Shown: positions 36,629 to 46,900 of the stretch, in pieces
Numbering within the stretch: position 1 is the stretch's first letter
Layout: every line of letters starts with the position of its first letter
From: Proteinivorax hydrogeniformans
Lineage (GTDB): Bacteria; Bacillota; Proteinivoracia; Proteinivoracales; Proteinivoracaceae
Direction: 5' to 3'
DNA length: 64,000 nucleotides
Assembly: GCF_040515995.1 (NCBI RefSeq)
Contig: NZ_CP159485.1
Location: forward strand, 1 to 64,000
Made by a program: the position numbers and the translations under genes
Notes under the pieces: model-generated
The model's database searches: none
Seen by the model: the letters and a program-made list of their open reading frames with translations, nothing else
What the model was told of the DNA's origin: nothing

Positions 36629-37724
36629 AATTCCTTTAGGAGAAGGAGCAGAATGGGTTGAAAACTTTTTAGTAGACAACTTTGGACTTCTTTTTAATTT
36701 AATTCGAGATGGAGTAGATGGTATAGTAGGTTTTTTACAAACAATGCTATATATGCCAATATATTGGGTTCCGCTAGCATTTGCTCTAATTTTTATGTTG
36801 CACTTTAAAATAGGCTTATCTGTTAATGATTTTAAACTTCCAAAATGGTTGACAGTTATCTTGTCTCTGATTATATCGGTTTTTGTAATACAGGGTCTTA
36901 ACCTTGTGCTATTACCTTTCCTTTCGGTTAACATTGTTGGGTTAGCACTATTATTTTTTCTAACAAGATCTGTAAAGGTGACAGCTGCTCAAATCTTAAT
37001 GTTTGTGGTGGCGTATGCGACTGGTATATTCGTACCTGAACTAACATCACCTATTATGTTTGCGGTTTTTATTGGTTCTTTAGCCTATACTCGCTCTGGA
37101 ACTGGAGTAGCTGTTTTTGCTGCTTTAGGCATAATGCTAATAAGTAACATTGGGTTATGGGAGCAATCAGTACAAACTATTTCACTAATCTTAACTTCAA
37201 CTCTTTTAGCATTAGTTATTTCAATACCATTAGGCATCTTAGCTGCAAAAAATGACACAGTTGATGCATTTTTAAGGCCTATTCTTGACTTTATGCAGAC
37301 AATGCCTGCATTTGTGTACTTAATACCAGCGGTTGTGTTGTTTGACATAGGCTCTACTCCGGCGGCAGTTGCTACAATAATCTTTGCTATGCCTCCGGCT
37401 ATTAGGCTTACAAATTTAGGTATAAGACAGGTGCCTGAAGAGTTAGTTGAAGCAGGGAAAGCTTTCGGTTCCACGCCTTCACAAATGCTTTTTAAAATTC
37501 AACTGCCACAAGCTATGCCTACTATCATGGCAGGTATTAACCAATGTATAATGCTTTCGCTTTCTATGGTAGTAATTGCTTCGATGATTGGTGCGAGAGG
37601 CTTAGGGAGTGTAGTAATGAGAGGTGTAAGCCAACTTGAGACAGGAGTAGGTTTTGAAGGTGGTATAGCTGTTGTTATTATTGCTATCATTCTAGATAGG
37701 CTTACCCAAGGGGTAAGCAAATAA
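36618..37724 (+). CDS. opuAB: Glycine betaine/proline ABC transporter, permease
   Basis: Inner-membrane permease of 368 aa with many hydrophobic helices. The permease-ATPase contact loop is near VEAGKAFGSTPSQMLFKIQLP (two parts around residues 275-295). The N-terminal region adds extra helices, as in OpuAB/ProW. The ATG at 36618 overlaps the end of opuAA by 11 bases and has AAAGGGG upstream; the GTG at 36609 is less likely. Confidence 0.92.
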   Translation: MFPKIPLGEGAEWVENFLVDNFGLLFNLIRDGVDGIVGFLQTMLYMPIYWVPLAFALIFMLHFKIGLSVNDFKLPKWLTVILSLIISVFVIQGLNLVLLPFLSVNIVGLALLFFLTRSVKVTAAQILMFVVAYATGIFVPELTSPIMFAVFIGSLAYTRSGTGVAVFAALGIMLISNIGLWEQSVQTISLILTSTLLALVISIPLGILAAKNDTVDAFLRPILDFMQTMPAFVYLIPAVVLFDIGSTPAAVATIIFAMPPAIRLTNLGIRQVPEELVEAGKAFGSTPSQMLFKIQLPQAMPTIMAGINQCIMLSLSMVVIASMIGARGLGSVVMRGVSQLETGVGFEGGIAVVIIAIILDRLTQGVSK

Positions 37725-37767
37725 AGAAAAAATAGATACAAAAATTTTTAAGGAGGTTTTTAGTTTT

Positions 37768-38673
37768 ATGTTTAAGAAAAAAGGTTTTGTTTTATGTTTA
37801 GTTATCGTTTCAATTTTTGCGCTAGTAGCTGTAGGATGCGCTAACGGTGAGGCAGAAGTCCCTGGTGAAACTACGGATGAATCAGTTGTAGATAAGTTTG
37901 ATGGAGAAATAACAGGGATCGACTCTGGAGCAGGTGTCATGGGAGCTGCAGAAGATGCGATTGCAGAATATGGTTTAGATATGGAACTAGTTGAGAGTAG
38001 CGATGCTGCAATGACAGCAAGTCTACAAAGAGCTTATGAAAATGAAGAGTACATTGTTGTAACAGGATGGGCACCACACTGGAAGTTTGCTGATTTTAAC
38101 TTAAAGTTTTTAGAAGATCCTAAGGGTGTTTTTGGTGGAGAAGAGACTATTAACACTATAACTAGGCAGGATTTTGCAGATGAGCACCCAGAAGTAAACC
38201 AGTTTTTAGAAAACTACTTCTTAGGTGCAGAAGATTTAGCTGGAGCGATCGGTATGATGGAAGAGATAGATGATAGAGATGAAGCTGCGCAAGCTTGGAT
38301 TGAAGAAAATAGAGAGCTTGTTGACAGCTGGACTGAAGGAATTGAAGTAAGTGAAGCAGGCGAACTAAGCGTTACCTATGTAGAGTGGGCCTGCGCAACA
38401 GCAAGTACTTATGTAGTAAGAAACATTCTTCAAGACGAGTTTGGATACGATGTAGAAGTTGATGCTCTACAAGCAGGAGCTATGTGGCAAGGGGTTGCTT
38501 CTGGTGCTGCAGACTTCTTATTAGCAGCTTGGTTGCCAGGAACTCATGAGAGTTACTATGCTGATTACAGTGATGATATCGTAGACTTAGGTCCAAACTA
38601 TGAAGGGGCGGCTATAGGATTAGTTGTTCCAGAATATGTAGATGTGGACTCTATTGAAGAATTAGTTGAATAA
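37768..38673 (+). CDS. opuAC: Glycine betaine-binding lipoprotein
   Basis: Substrate-binding protein of 301 aa, anchored outside the membrane. The signal peptide has a KKK start, a hydrophobic core and a lipobox ending in Cys24 (AVGC). The mature chain is rich in Asp and Glu, a feature often seen in salt-adapted organisms. Tryptophans in GWAPHW, EWACATAS and AAWLPGTH could form the aromatic cage for the trimethylammonium group. Last gene of the operon. Confidence 0.92.
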   Translation: MFKKKGFVLCLVIVSIFALVAVGCANGEAEVPGETTDESVVDKFDGEITGIDSGAGVMGAAEDAIAEYGLDMELVESSDAAMTASLQRAYENEEYIVVTGWAPHWKFADFNLKFLEDPKGVFGGEETINTITRQDFADEHPEVNQFLENYFLGAEDLAGAIGMMEEIDDRDEAAQAWIEENRELVDSWTEGIEVSEAGELSVTYVEWACATASTYVVRNILQDEFGYDVEVDALQAGAMWQGVASGAADFLLAAWLPGTHESYYADYSDDIVDLGPNYEGAAIGLVVPEYVDVDSIEELVE

Positions 38674-38679
38674 ATTTTT

Positions 38680-38716
38680 TAGGAATTGGTCATTTATATG
38701 GCCAATTCCTTTTTAC
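38680..38716 (+). terminator. Terminator after opuAC
   Basis: AGGAATTGGTCAT and ATGGCCAATTCCT pair (with one G-U) around a short loop, then TTTTTA. Confidence 0.88.
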
Positions 38717-38767
38717 TTTATGATTTAAATACATAAGTATTAATGTGCTAGAGTTAATAAGAATACA

Positions 38768-38950
38768 TTGAAAAAAAGTTTTTTTATGGTATAATATTTC
38801 CTTAATAACAAAAAAGCATTTTGCCCCGTATAATCATTGGAATTGGCTGATGAGTATCTACCGAAGAACCAAAATTCTTCTGCTACGAGGGTATAGTACT
38901 CCTATACCCTCATTAGACTCTTTCTTTTAAGGCTAATGGGGATTTTTATA
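38768..38950 (+). promoter_or_regulatory. Purine (guanine-type) riboswitch before guaB
   Basis: Promoter TTGAAA (38768-38773), 16 bp, TATAAT (38790-38795). The aptamer at about 38824-38890 has the family signatures CGTATAATC, ATCTACC and CTACG; the ligand-pairing base is C38883, which predicts guanine rather than adenine. The right arm of P1 overlaps GAGGGTATAG (38887-38896), which pairs with CTATACCCTC (38902-38911) as an antiterminator. Without it CCTCATTAG (38908-38916) pairs with CTAATGGGG (38933-38941), followed by ATTTTTA, a terminator. Guanine should therefore switch guaB off. Confidence 0.9.
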
Positions 38951-38968
38951 TTAAAAAAGGAGTGTTAA

Positions 38969-40423
<1,455 letters not shown>

Positions 40424-40426
40424 TTG

Positions 40427-40455
40427 GTATATTATCACTTTAGATGGAAAACATA
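40427..40455 (+). promoter_or_regulatory. Sigma-F/G-like promoter of gin
   Basis: GTATA (40427-40431), a 14-bp spacer and GGAAAACATA (40446-40455) resemble the forespore consensus GYATA and GGNRANAMTW with one mismatch in the -10. B. subtilis csfB is forespore-expressed, which supports the call. Confidence 0.5.
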
Positions 40456-40477
40456 GCCTTAAAAGGGCGGTGTTTAA

Positions 40478-40663
40478 ATGGATAAAAAGTGTATCATATG
40501 TAGTTTTCACAAGCAAAAGGGTATGAAGATATTAGACAGTTTTATCTGTACAAGATGTATTAACTTGATATCTACTACCGAGGTGGAAAATCCTAATTAC
40601 TCCGATATTTTAAATAGGATGAAAAAAATTTGGAATTGTGATGGACAAGCGGCAGAAAGTTAA
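40478..40663 (+). CDS. csfB: Anti-sigma-G factor Gin (CsfB)
   Basis: A 61-aa zinc protein. In Bacillus, Gin binds sigma-G (and sigma-E) to stop early or wrong-compartment activity during sporulation. Two CxxC pairs are seen, CIIC at residues 5-8 and CTRC near 27-30. A forespore-type promoter appears upstream, and the gene end is part of a terminator stem. It keeps the Bacillus position upstream of the yaaO-like gene. Confidence 0.85.
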   Translation: MDKKCIICSFHKQKGMKILDSFICTRCINLISTTEVENPNYSDILNRMKKIWNCDGQAAES

Positions 40664-40690
40664 CTTGATGCGTGCTTGTCCTTTTTCTTT
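40643..40690 (+). terminator. Terminator overlapping the gin 3' end
   Basis: GGACAAGC (40643-40650) and GCTTGTCC (40674-40681) pair, with TTTTTCTTTT after. The stop codon lies in the loop. Confidence 0.8.
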
Positions 40691-40752
40691 TATCCACCTT
40701 ATATTCTTTTCTGTTATAATATAGTTAAACCTCAAAATAGGAGGACAAAAAA

Positions 40753-42141
40753 TTGTCTTTATTTGATATAATACCTACAAGGCAAAATAAAAGTAATCGA
40801 GTTAGTTTCTATATGCCGGGTCATAATTGCGGCTTGCTTTTACCTAACAGGTTTAAAAGTAAATTATATAGATATGATACAACTGAGGTAGACTGTTTTG
40901 ATGACTACCACAAACCTAAAAGAATAATTAAAAATAGCGAGAAAATGTTAAGTAAAGTTTTTGATAGCATAAGCAGCTTTTATCTTGTAAACGGTTCAAC
41001 TAGCGGTATTTTAGCGGGGATGTCCTTTTTATTTAAAGAAAATAAAAAGGTACTAATACCTAGAGACTGCCATAAATCTATTATTAATGGGTTAATAGTG
41101 ACAGGTGCAACCCCAGTATACATAACACCTAAATACGATGCTGTATTAGACATGACTTTACCTACTACTTTGCAGGATATAAAAAAGGCTCATAACAAAA
41201 ATAGTGATATCGAAGGGATAGTTCTAACATATCCAAACTATTATGGCCTATATCCGACAAACTTACGAGAGATTATAAAATACTGTAAGCAACAAGGATT
41301 AAAAGTATTATTAGATGAATCACATGGCGCCCACCTATACTTTACTGATTTTAAAAAAAAACTAGGAAACTTATGTAATGCTGACATAGTTGTTAATAGC
41401 TGTCATAAAAACTTATTTGGACTTACACAAACAGCAATGTTACATGTAAATAATAATGAATATAGTAGTAAGGATATAAAAAATCATATTTCATTATATA
41501 AAACTACTAGCCCATCTTATATACTCTTAGCTTCTATAGACTATACAAGAAAGATTTATAAAGTTAACGGAGAAAAAATCCTTGAAGATACTGAGAAAAT
41601 AAGCGGTTATATGCAGGAATTATTAAAAAAATATAAAATACAATATATTAAAGAATTTCCAACCGATTATTTTATAGACCCAACTAAAGTAACTGTAATG
41701 TTTGATCATTCTAATGTAGCAGCAAAAGTGGGAAGGTTTCTTAACGCACATGGGGTTTACCCTGAGCTTATCGAAGGTAGAAAAATGCTGTTTTTGTTAA
41801 AACCTAATCATAGCAAAAAAGATATTAAAAAAACTGTACTTTTGATAAAAAGAGGTTTAAACGGTTTTAATTTAGAAGAAAAAAATGAGTTAAAATTTGA
41901 GCTGCCTAGCCAAATGCAACAGGCTATTACTCCAAGAACTGCATTTTATAATTCTTCTAAATGGGTGCCGATTAGAAAGGCAATAGGCAAAGTTTCAAAT
42001 AACACCATAACCCCATACCCGCCTGGAATCCCTATTGTTATGCCTGGAGAAGTAATTACAAAAGAGGCAATAGATTATATACAAAAATTCATAGGAGTTA
42101 TTCACGGCATTGAAGGTGGCCATATACAAGTAAATAGATAG
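40753..42141 (+). CDS. Orn/Lys/Arg decarboxylase family protein (YaaO-like)
   Basis: PLP enzyme of 462 aa, fold-type I. The PLP-binding stretch is VNSCHKNLFGLTQTA near residue 216, preceded by LLDESHGAH near 193. It belongs to the short Firmicute decarboxylases (YaaO/SpeA type), which may act on arginine, lysine or ornithine for polyamine or cadaverine synthesis. The substrate cannot be read from sequence. TTG start supported by AGGAGG; TATAAT at 40715-40720 is a possible -10. It precedes tmk by 11 bases, as in Bacillus. Confidence 0.88.
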   Translation: MSLFDIIPTRQNKSNRVSFYMPGHNCGLLLPNRFKSKLYRYDTTEVDCFDDYHKPKRIIKNSEKMLSKVFDSISSFYLVNGSTSGILAGMSFLFKENKKVLIPRDCHKSIINGLIVTGATPVYITPKYDAVLDMTLPTTLQDIKKAHNKNSDIEGIVLTYPNYYGLYPTNLREIIKYCKQQGLKVLLDESHGAHLYFTDFKKKLGNLCNADIVVNSCHKNLFGLTQTAMLHVNNNEYSSKDIKNHISLYKTTSPSYILLASIDYTRKIYKVNGEKILEDTEKISGYMQELLKKYKIQYIKEFPTDYFIDPTKVTVMFDHSNVAAKVGRFLNAHGVYPELIEGRKMLFLLKPNHSKKDIKKTVLLIKRGLNGFNLEEKNELKFELPSQMQQAITPRTAFYNSSKWVPIRKAIGKVSNNTITPYPPGIPIVMPGEVITKEAIDYIQKFIGVIHGIEGGHIQVNR

Positions 42142-42152
42142 GAAGTGGAAAA

Positions 42153-42758
42153 ATGGAAACAAAAGGAAAGTTCATAGTTATAGAAGGTCCTGACGGAGCT
42201 GGGAAAACAACTCAAGCCCAAAAGTTATGCGAACTATTTGAGCAAAAAAGGATAAACTATTTATATACAAGAGAACCAGGAGGAACAGACGTTGGAAATG
42301 AGATAAGAAAAATTTTGCTAGATTTTAAAGGGGATATTAACCCAATAACAGAAACAATATTATATAGTGCAGCAAGAGCTCAGCTGATTCAAGAAGTTAT
42401 AAAGCCGAAATTAAATGCCGGTGTTAACGTTATAGCTGATCGATATGTGTTTTCTAGTATTGTTTATCAAGGTCTAGGTTTGGGAGTAGAAGAAAATATA
42501 GTAGCTGAAATAAATAAAATAGCTACAGAAAACCTTCTGCCAGATTATACATTTTACTTAGACCTAGATATAGAAAGTTCGTTAGGCAGGATAACTGGCA
42601 AAAAAGATAGGATAGAGCAAAGGGGACTAGAGTATTTTAAAAAAGTAAAAGAAGGTTATATTTCTTTGTCTAAAAAGTACCCCATTATCACTATTGATGG
42701 TAATAGGAGTAAAGAAGATGTCTTTAAGGACATAGCCGGTCATATGGGGTTACTTTAA
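42153..42758 (+). CDS. tmk: Thymidylate kinase
   Basis: Kinase of 201 aa that phosphorylates dTMP to dTDP. The P-loop GPDGAGKTTQ is near residue 11, the DR motif is ADRYVFSS near 95, and the lid region follows at about 145. It completes the dNTP theme of the window together with both reductases, and is in an operon with darA and holB. Confidence 0.96.
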   Translation: METKGKFIVIEGPDGAGKTTQAQKLCELFEQKRINYLYTREPGGTDVGNEIRKILLDFKGDINPITETILYSAARAQLIQEVIKPKLNAGVNVIADRYVFSSIVYQGLGLGVEENIVAEINKIATENLLPDYTFYLDLDIESSLGRITGKKDRIEQRGLEYFKKVKEGYISLSKKYPIITIDGNRSKEDVFKDIAGHMGLL

Positions 42759-42775
42759 AAAAAGGAGGGGAAAAA

Positions 42776-43105
42776 ATGAAATTAGTAGTGGCGGTTATTC
42801 AAGATAAAGATAGCGGCAAATTGTTAGAGGCTTTAGTTGAAGATGGATTTAAAGCTACTAAGCTAGCTAGTACGGGAGGCTTTTTAAAGGCGGGTAATAC
42901 GACAGTTTTAATAGGAGTAGAGGATAACAAAACCCAGCAAGTAGTTAAGCTTATTAAAAAGATATGTAAGGCTAGAGAGAAGACTGTAACTACGATGTCC
43001 CCAATCGGTGGGGCAGTGGAATCATATGTACCTTATCCTGTAGAAATTGTAGTTGGAGGCGCTACTATATTTGTTTTAGACGTGGACCAGTTTGAAAGAG
43101 TATAG
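42776..43105 (+). CDS. darA: Cyclic-di-AMP receptor DarA (YaaQ)
   Basis: PII-like protein of 109 aa that binds cyclic-di-AMP, a signal for potassium and osmotic balance. The T-loop/B-loop areas TKLASTGGFLKAGNTT (about residues 29-44) and the C-terminal VGGATIFVLDVDQFERV are family features. Its downstream target is not settled. It sits between tmk and holB; the yaaR gene found next in Bacillus is missing. Confidence 0.93.
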   Translation: MKLVVAVIQDKDSGKLLEALVEDGFKATKLASTGGFLKAGNTTVLIGVEDNKTQQVVKLIKKICKAREKTVTTMSPIGGAVESYVPYPVEIVVGGATIFVLDVDQFERV

Positions 43106-43123
43106 CATAGAAGGAGTATTATA

Positions 43124-44062
43124 ATGGAGGTAATAGGACAAAATCACATACTAGATTATTTTAAAAAAGTGACAAATCATAATCAGTTGAGCCACTGTTA
43201 CATTATTCATGGTAATAAAGGAACAGGCAAAAAAACCATTTCTAGAAAAATAGCTCAGATAATTGCCTGCTCTAAAAATGGCTGCGGCCATTGTCGAACC
43301 TGTCAAAACATCCTAGGTGGAAGCCATCCAGATGTTTTAATGTATAGAAACGATGGGAAAAACGTGAAGCTTGAAAATATTTCAGAGTTTAAAAACGGGG
43401 GGAAATTTTCCCCCCTAGAAATCTCTAAAAAGATTCTTATTTTAGAAGATACCGAGATGTTAACTCCACAAGCTGCAAATAGCATCTTGACGATGATAGA
43501 AGAGCCTCCGGAATATCTTGTAATAATATTACTGACAAATAATTTAGATAAAGTGCTGCCTACGGTTAAATCTCGGGCAGTTCCATTTAAAATTATGCCG
43601 CTAAAGAAAAGCATATTAGAAAAATATTTATGTGAGAACAAACACTTAGACAAAAAAGAAGCTTTATCCATAGCAAACTTTAGTCAAGGATCGCTAGGAC
43701 AAGCTATAAGATTAGCGGAAACTAATTTTTTAAGTGAAAGAGAGAAGGTTATTGAACTAATTCTAAAATTTAAAGATAACAGCATTTCATATGCTGACAT
43801 AGAATCTAACGTGAAGGATATGGATCACCATTTAATTTTAGACTTGCTTACTTTTTGGTATAGAGATGTATTATACTTACAAAAGGGTGGAGACAAAACA
43901 AAAATCGTAAATTTTGAATACTATGATATACTAATAGAAAGGGAATGGTTAGACCCTTTTTTGGCAATGAAAAAAATAGATGAGGTCAGAGTTAACTTAG
44001 ACTATAAAGGAAACTTTATACTCAATCTAGAAGTCCTTTTTATGAGACTACAGGAGGTTTAA
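43124..44062 (+). CDS. holB: DNA polymerase III subunit delta prime
   Basis: Clamp-loader subunit of 312 aa with AAA+ fold. A P-loop-like GNKGTGKKT is near residue 27, the zinc cysteines are CSKNGCGHCRTC near 48-59, and the Walker-B-like ILEDTEML is near 109; delta prime is usually ATPase-inactive. The arginine-finger SRAVPFKI is present. It partners with DnaX (26819). Confidence 0.92.
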   Translation: MEVIGQNHILDYFKKVTNHNQLSHCYIIHGNKGTGKKTISRKIAQIIACSKNGCGHCRTCQNILGGSHPDVLMYRNDGKNVKLENISEFKNGGKFSPLEISKKILILEDTEMLTPQAANSILTMIEEPPEYLVIILLTNNLDKVLPTVKSRAVPFKIMPLKKSILEKYLCENKHLDKKEALSIANFSQGSLGQAIRLAETNFLSEREKVIELILKFKDNSISYADIESNVKDMDHHLILDLLTFWYRDVLYLQKGGDKTKIVNFEYYDILIEREWLDPFLAMKKIDEVRVNLDYKGNFILNLEVLFMRLQEV

Positions 44063-44063
44063 A

Positions 44064-44876
44064 ATGGAATTATATGATGTAGTAGGAGTACGCTTTAAAA
44101 AAGCAGGCAAGATATATTACTTCAGCCCAGACAAGTGGGAACTAGAAGTTGGAGATAGTGTTATTGTAGAAACAGCTAGGGGTTTAGAGTATGGAGATGT
44201 TGTTGTTTCCCCTAAGGAAGTAGAAGAAAGTGAGTTAATCCTACCTTTAAAAAAGGTTATAAGGAAGGCTACATCTAACGACAAAAAAATGATGGAAGAT
44301 AACATAGAAAAAGCTGAAGAAGCCTTTAAAACTTGCACAGAAAAGATAGAAAGTCACAATCTAGACATGAAATTAATTGACGTGGAATACACATTTGACG
44401 CTTCAAAAATTATTTTTTACTTTACTGCTGATGGTAGAATTGACTTTAGAGAGCTTGTTAAGGATCTTGCGGCTGTTTTTAGAACTAGGATAGAACTACG
44501 CCAAATTGGAGTTAGGGATGAAGCAAAAATGTTAGGTGGCCTAGGATGTTGTGGAAGACCTCTTTGCTGCAACACCTTTTTAGGAGAGTTTGAGCCGGTA
44601 TCTATAAAAATGGCAAAAGAACAAAACCTATCCCTAAACCCCAATAAAATATCCGGCATTTGTGGTAGGCTTATGTGCTGCTTAAGATATGAGAATGAAC
44701 ATTATAAGGAAGCTAACAAAGAGTTGCCCAATGTAGGACATAGGGTAAAAACTAAGGTAGGAAAAGGTAAGATAGTAGAAGTGAATCCACTAAAGTCTAA
44801 CGTTAAGGTAGAGCTCGATGATAGCAGAACCTGGGTGGATTTCCCCGCTGCAGAAGTAGAAATCGATAAGGAATAG
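44064..44876 (+). CDS. ricT: PSP1-domain protein RicT (YaaT)
   Basis: A 270-aa protein of the PSP1 family. In Bacillus, RicT forms an Fe-S complex with RicA and RicF that helps RNase Y mature mRNAs and affects sporulation. The cysteine-rich centre ([15 protein letters not shown] at about 154-168 and CGRLMCC near 201-207) is consistent with Fe-S binding. One base follows holB, so translation is likely coupled. Confidence 0.92.
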   Translation: MELYDVVGVRFKKAGKIYYFSPDKWELEVGDSVIVETARGLEYGDVVVSPKEVEESELILPLKKVIRKATSNDKKMMEDNIEKAEEAFKTCTEKIESHNLDMKLIDVEYTFDASKIIFYFTADGRIDFRELVKDLAAVFRTRIELRQIGVRDEAKMLGGLGCCGRPLCCNTFLGEFEPVSIKMAKEQNLSLNPNKISGICGRLMCCLRYENEHYKEANKELPNVGHRVKTKVGKGKIVEVNPLKSNVKVELDDSRTWVDFPAAEVEIDKE

Positions 44877-44886
44877 GGGGAGGGTA

Positions 44887-45186
44887 ATGGAACAAGAAAT
44901 TAGGTTATTAGAAGATAAGCTTGAGGAGTTTTACCGAACTTTAAAGGACTTAAAGGAAAAGGCCAATACCTTAAAGCAAGAAAATCAAAGATTAGAAAAA
45001 GAAAATAAATGGCTAAAAGAACAGCTTCCAAACTCTAAAAAGAAAAAGAATGTAACAACTGTAAAAGAAGGCCAGGACGCTCTAGCTAGACTGTATAATG
45101 AGGGTTTTCATATATGTCACTTACATTATGGCAGCTTAAGGGAAGAGGGAGACTGTTTGTTTTGCATTTCGTTGTTAAAAAAATAA
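44887..45186 (+). CDS. yabA: Replication initiation control protein YabA
   Basis: A 99-aa negative regulator of replication initiation that bridges DnaA and DnaN (both in this window). The N-terminal leucine-zipper coiled coil spans about residues 2-55, and the C-terminal zinc site is [24 protein letters not shown] precedes the ATG. Confidence 0.92.
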   Translation: MEQEIRLLEDKLEEFYRTLKDLKEKANTLKQENQRLEKENKWLKEQLPNSKKKKNVTTVKEGQDALARLYNEGFHICHLHYGSLREEGDCLFCISLLKK

Positions 45187-45204
45187 TATCGTGTTTATTT
45201 ATAA

Positions 45205-45244
45205 GCAGCAGCTCTATCTTCACAAAGAAGGTTAGAGCTGCTGT
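45205..45244 (+). other. Inverted repeat after yabA
   Basis: AGCAGCTCTATCTT and AAGGTTAGAGCTGCT form a nearly perfect 14-bp hairpin (one bulge). No T-run follows, so it may be an mRNA-stabilising or processing hairpin rather than an intrinsic terminator. Confidence 0.6.
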
Positions 45245-45267
45245 CGTTAGATGTATTTAAAAAGAAG

Positions 45268-46014
45268 GTGAGCGCAATTAAGTCCAAAAATATTAGAGTA
45301 GATGATTTGCAGCGTAAAGACTTAAAGATAGTACAAGACCCCAATCTATACATGTTTACCATGGATGCAGTGCTACTTTCTCACTACGCAACCGTTAAAA
45401 ATAACTGTAAGGCCATAGACCTTGGGACAGGAACCGGTGTAATCCCCCTTTTAATGTCAGCTAGAGGTAAGTTTAGTATAATTTTTGCCGTAGAAATACA
45501 AAAACAGCTGGCAAGCCTTGTAAAAAAGTCTGTCCAATTAAATAAGCTAAACCATTTAATTAAAGTGGTAAATGAAGATATAATGAAGGGACTTCCAGGT
45601 ATCCCTAAAAATTATTTTGATTTAGTTACTATAAATCCTCCTTACTTGAAATATGATAAAAACATAGAAAAAACTTCTAAAAATATTGGCAAACGTGAGC
45701 TTTGCGGTGATTTAGAAGGTTTTATTTCAATAACAGGTAAACTGCTGAAAGTGGGAGGAAAAGTTGCTATGGTACAATCAGCTCATCGGCTTGCTGACAC
45801 TTTGGAACTGCTAAAAAAGTATAAATTAGAACCAAAAAGGTTTAGGCTTGTGCAGCCTAATTTAGAAAAAGAACCTACAGTCTTTTTAGTAGAAGCTATA
45901 AAGGGAGCAAAGCCTGGACTTAAGGTTAATAAAACCTTAATAATCAATAAAAACGATAAAGAGTACACACAAGAAGTATCCAACTTATACTTTGGAGAAG
46001 GTGGTCTTTTATAA
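45268..46014 (+). CDS. trmN6: tRNA1(Val) adenine-N6 methyltransferase-like (YabB)
   Basis: SAM-dependent methyltransferase of 248 aa. The SAM motif is IDLGTGTGVIPLL near residue 50 and the N6-adenine catalytic motif NPPY near 125, as in TrmN6/YabB. The start is unsure: GTG at 45268 overlaps the AAGAAGG ribosome site, and there is no better canonical start nearby. It overlaps rsmI by one base. Confidence 0.9.
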   Translation: MSAIKSKNIRVDDLQRKDLKIVQDPNLYMFTMDAVLLSHYATVKNNCKAIDLGTGTGVIPLLMSARGKFSIIFAVEIQKQLASLVKKSVQLNKLNHLIKVVNEDIMKGLPGIPKNYFDLVTINPPYLKYDKNIEKTSKNIGKRELCGDLEGFISITGKLLKVGGKVAMVQSAHRLADTLELLKKYKLEPKRFRLVQPNLEKEPTVFLVEAIKGAKPGLKVNKTLIINKNDKEYTQEVSNLYFGEGGLL

Positions 46015-46826
46015 TGGGAAAACTTTTTTTAGTATCAACACCTATAGGAAATCTTGAAGATATATCATATAGGGCTATTAGAACTTTAAAAGAGGTTGAT
46101 ATGGTAGCGGCAGAAGACACAAGAAGGACAGGAATACTCTTAAAAAAGTTTGACATTAAAAAACCTATGATTTCTTATCATAAGTTCAATGAAAAAAAGC
46201 AAGTGGAAAAAATAATAACACACCTACAAGAAGGGAACGAGGTAGCCTTAGTCTCAGATGCTGGGACCCCGGCAATATCCGATCCAGGATATATACTAGT
46301 GGAGAAGGTAATAGCAGAAGGCTTTGAGGTTTCAGCAATACCGGGACCCTGTGCTTTTATTTCTGCCTTGGCAATGTCTGGCCTAGATACAACATCCTTT
46401 ACCTTTTTTGGATTTATGCCTAAACAGAAGGGTAGAAAAAACGAATTTATAAAAGAGATGTTAGAGCATAACAAAACCTCAGTTTTTTACCAAAGCCCTC
46501 ACGACTTCTCAGATACCTTAGAACAAATATACAAGCTACAGCCCAACAAAAAAATCGTCGTAGTAAGAGAGATAACAAAGGTATTTGAAGAAAGAAAGGA
46601 TGGAACTGCGGAAGAACTTTTAGCATATTTTTGCAACGGGATAAAAGGTGAGATAACAATGCTGTTGCCTAAGGCAGAAAAAAAGAAGCCTAAACTTGAA
46701 GAGGGGGCAGTCATGGTAAAAGAGCTTGTAGATGACGGGAGGTTTCTAAAAGAGGCGTGTAAAGAAGTAGCCCTAAACACAGGCCTATCTCAGAGAGATT
46801 TATACCAGCATTATATTAAGAAATAA
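46014..46826 (+). CDS. rsmI: 16S rRNA 2'-O-methyltransferase RsmI
   Basis: Enzyme of 270 aa that methylates the ribose of C1402 in 16S RNA. The signature LVSTPIGNLEDIS at the N-terminus and VAAEDTRRTG near 36, plus LVSDAGTPAISDPG near 80, are diagnostic (tetrapyrrole-methylase fold). The ATG overlaps the previous stop. Confidence 0.96.
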   Translation: MGKLFLVSTPIGNLEDISYRAIRTLKEVDMVAAEDTRRTGILLKKFDIKKPMISYHKFNEKKQVEKIITHLQEGNEVALVSDAGTPAISDPGYILVEKVIAEGFEVSAIPGPCAFISALAMSGLDTTSFTFFGFMPKQKGRKNEFIKEMLEHNKTSVFYQSPHDFSDTLEQIYKLQPNKKIVVVREITKVFEERKDGTAEELLAYFCNGIKGEITMLLPKAEKKKPKLEEGAVMVKELVDDGRFLKEACKEVALNTGLSQRDLYQHYIKK

Positions 46827-46841
46827 TATGGTTTTCATTGT

Positions 46842-46876
46842 ATAAAAAAAAAGACGGGTCTTTACCCGTCTTAAAA
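46842..46876 (-). terminator. Terminator of abrB
   Basis: AAGACGGGT and ACCCGTCTT pair around a CTTT loop. Read on the minus strand the stem is followed by a long T-run (the A-run at 46844-46852), so it mainly serves abrB; it may also slow transcription from rsmI. Confidence 0.8.
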
Positions 46877-46900
46877 TATATAAATAGCCAGCAAACTTAC

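Noticed and set aside
40689-40697. DnaA-box-like TTATCCACC near the gin terminator
   Set aside because: A single near match far from oriC is expected by chance in AT-rich DNA.
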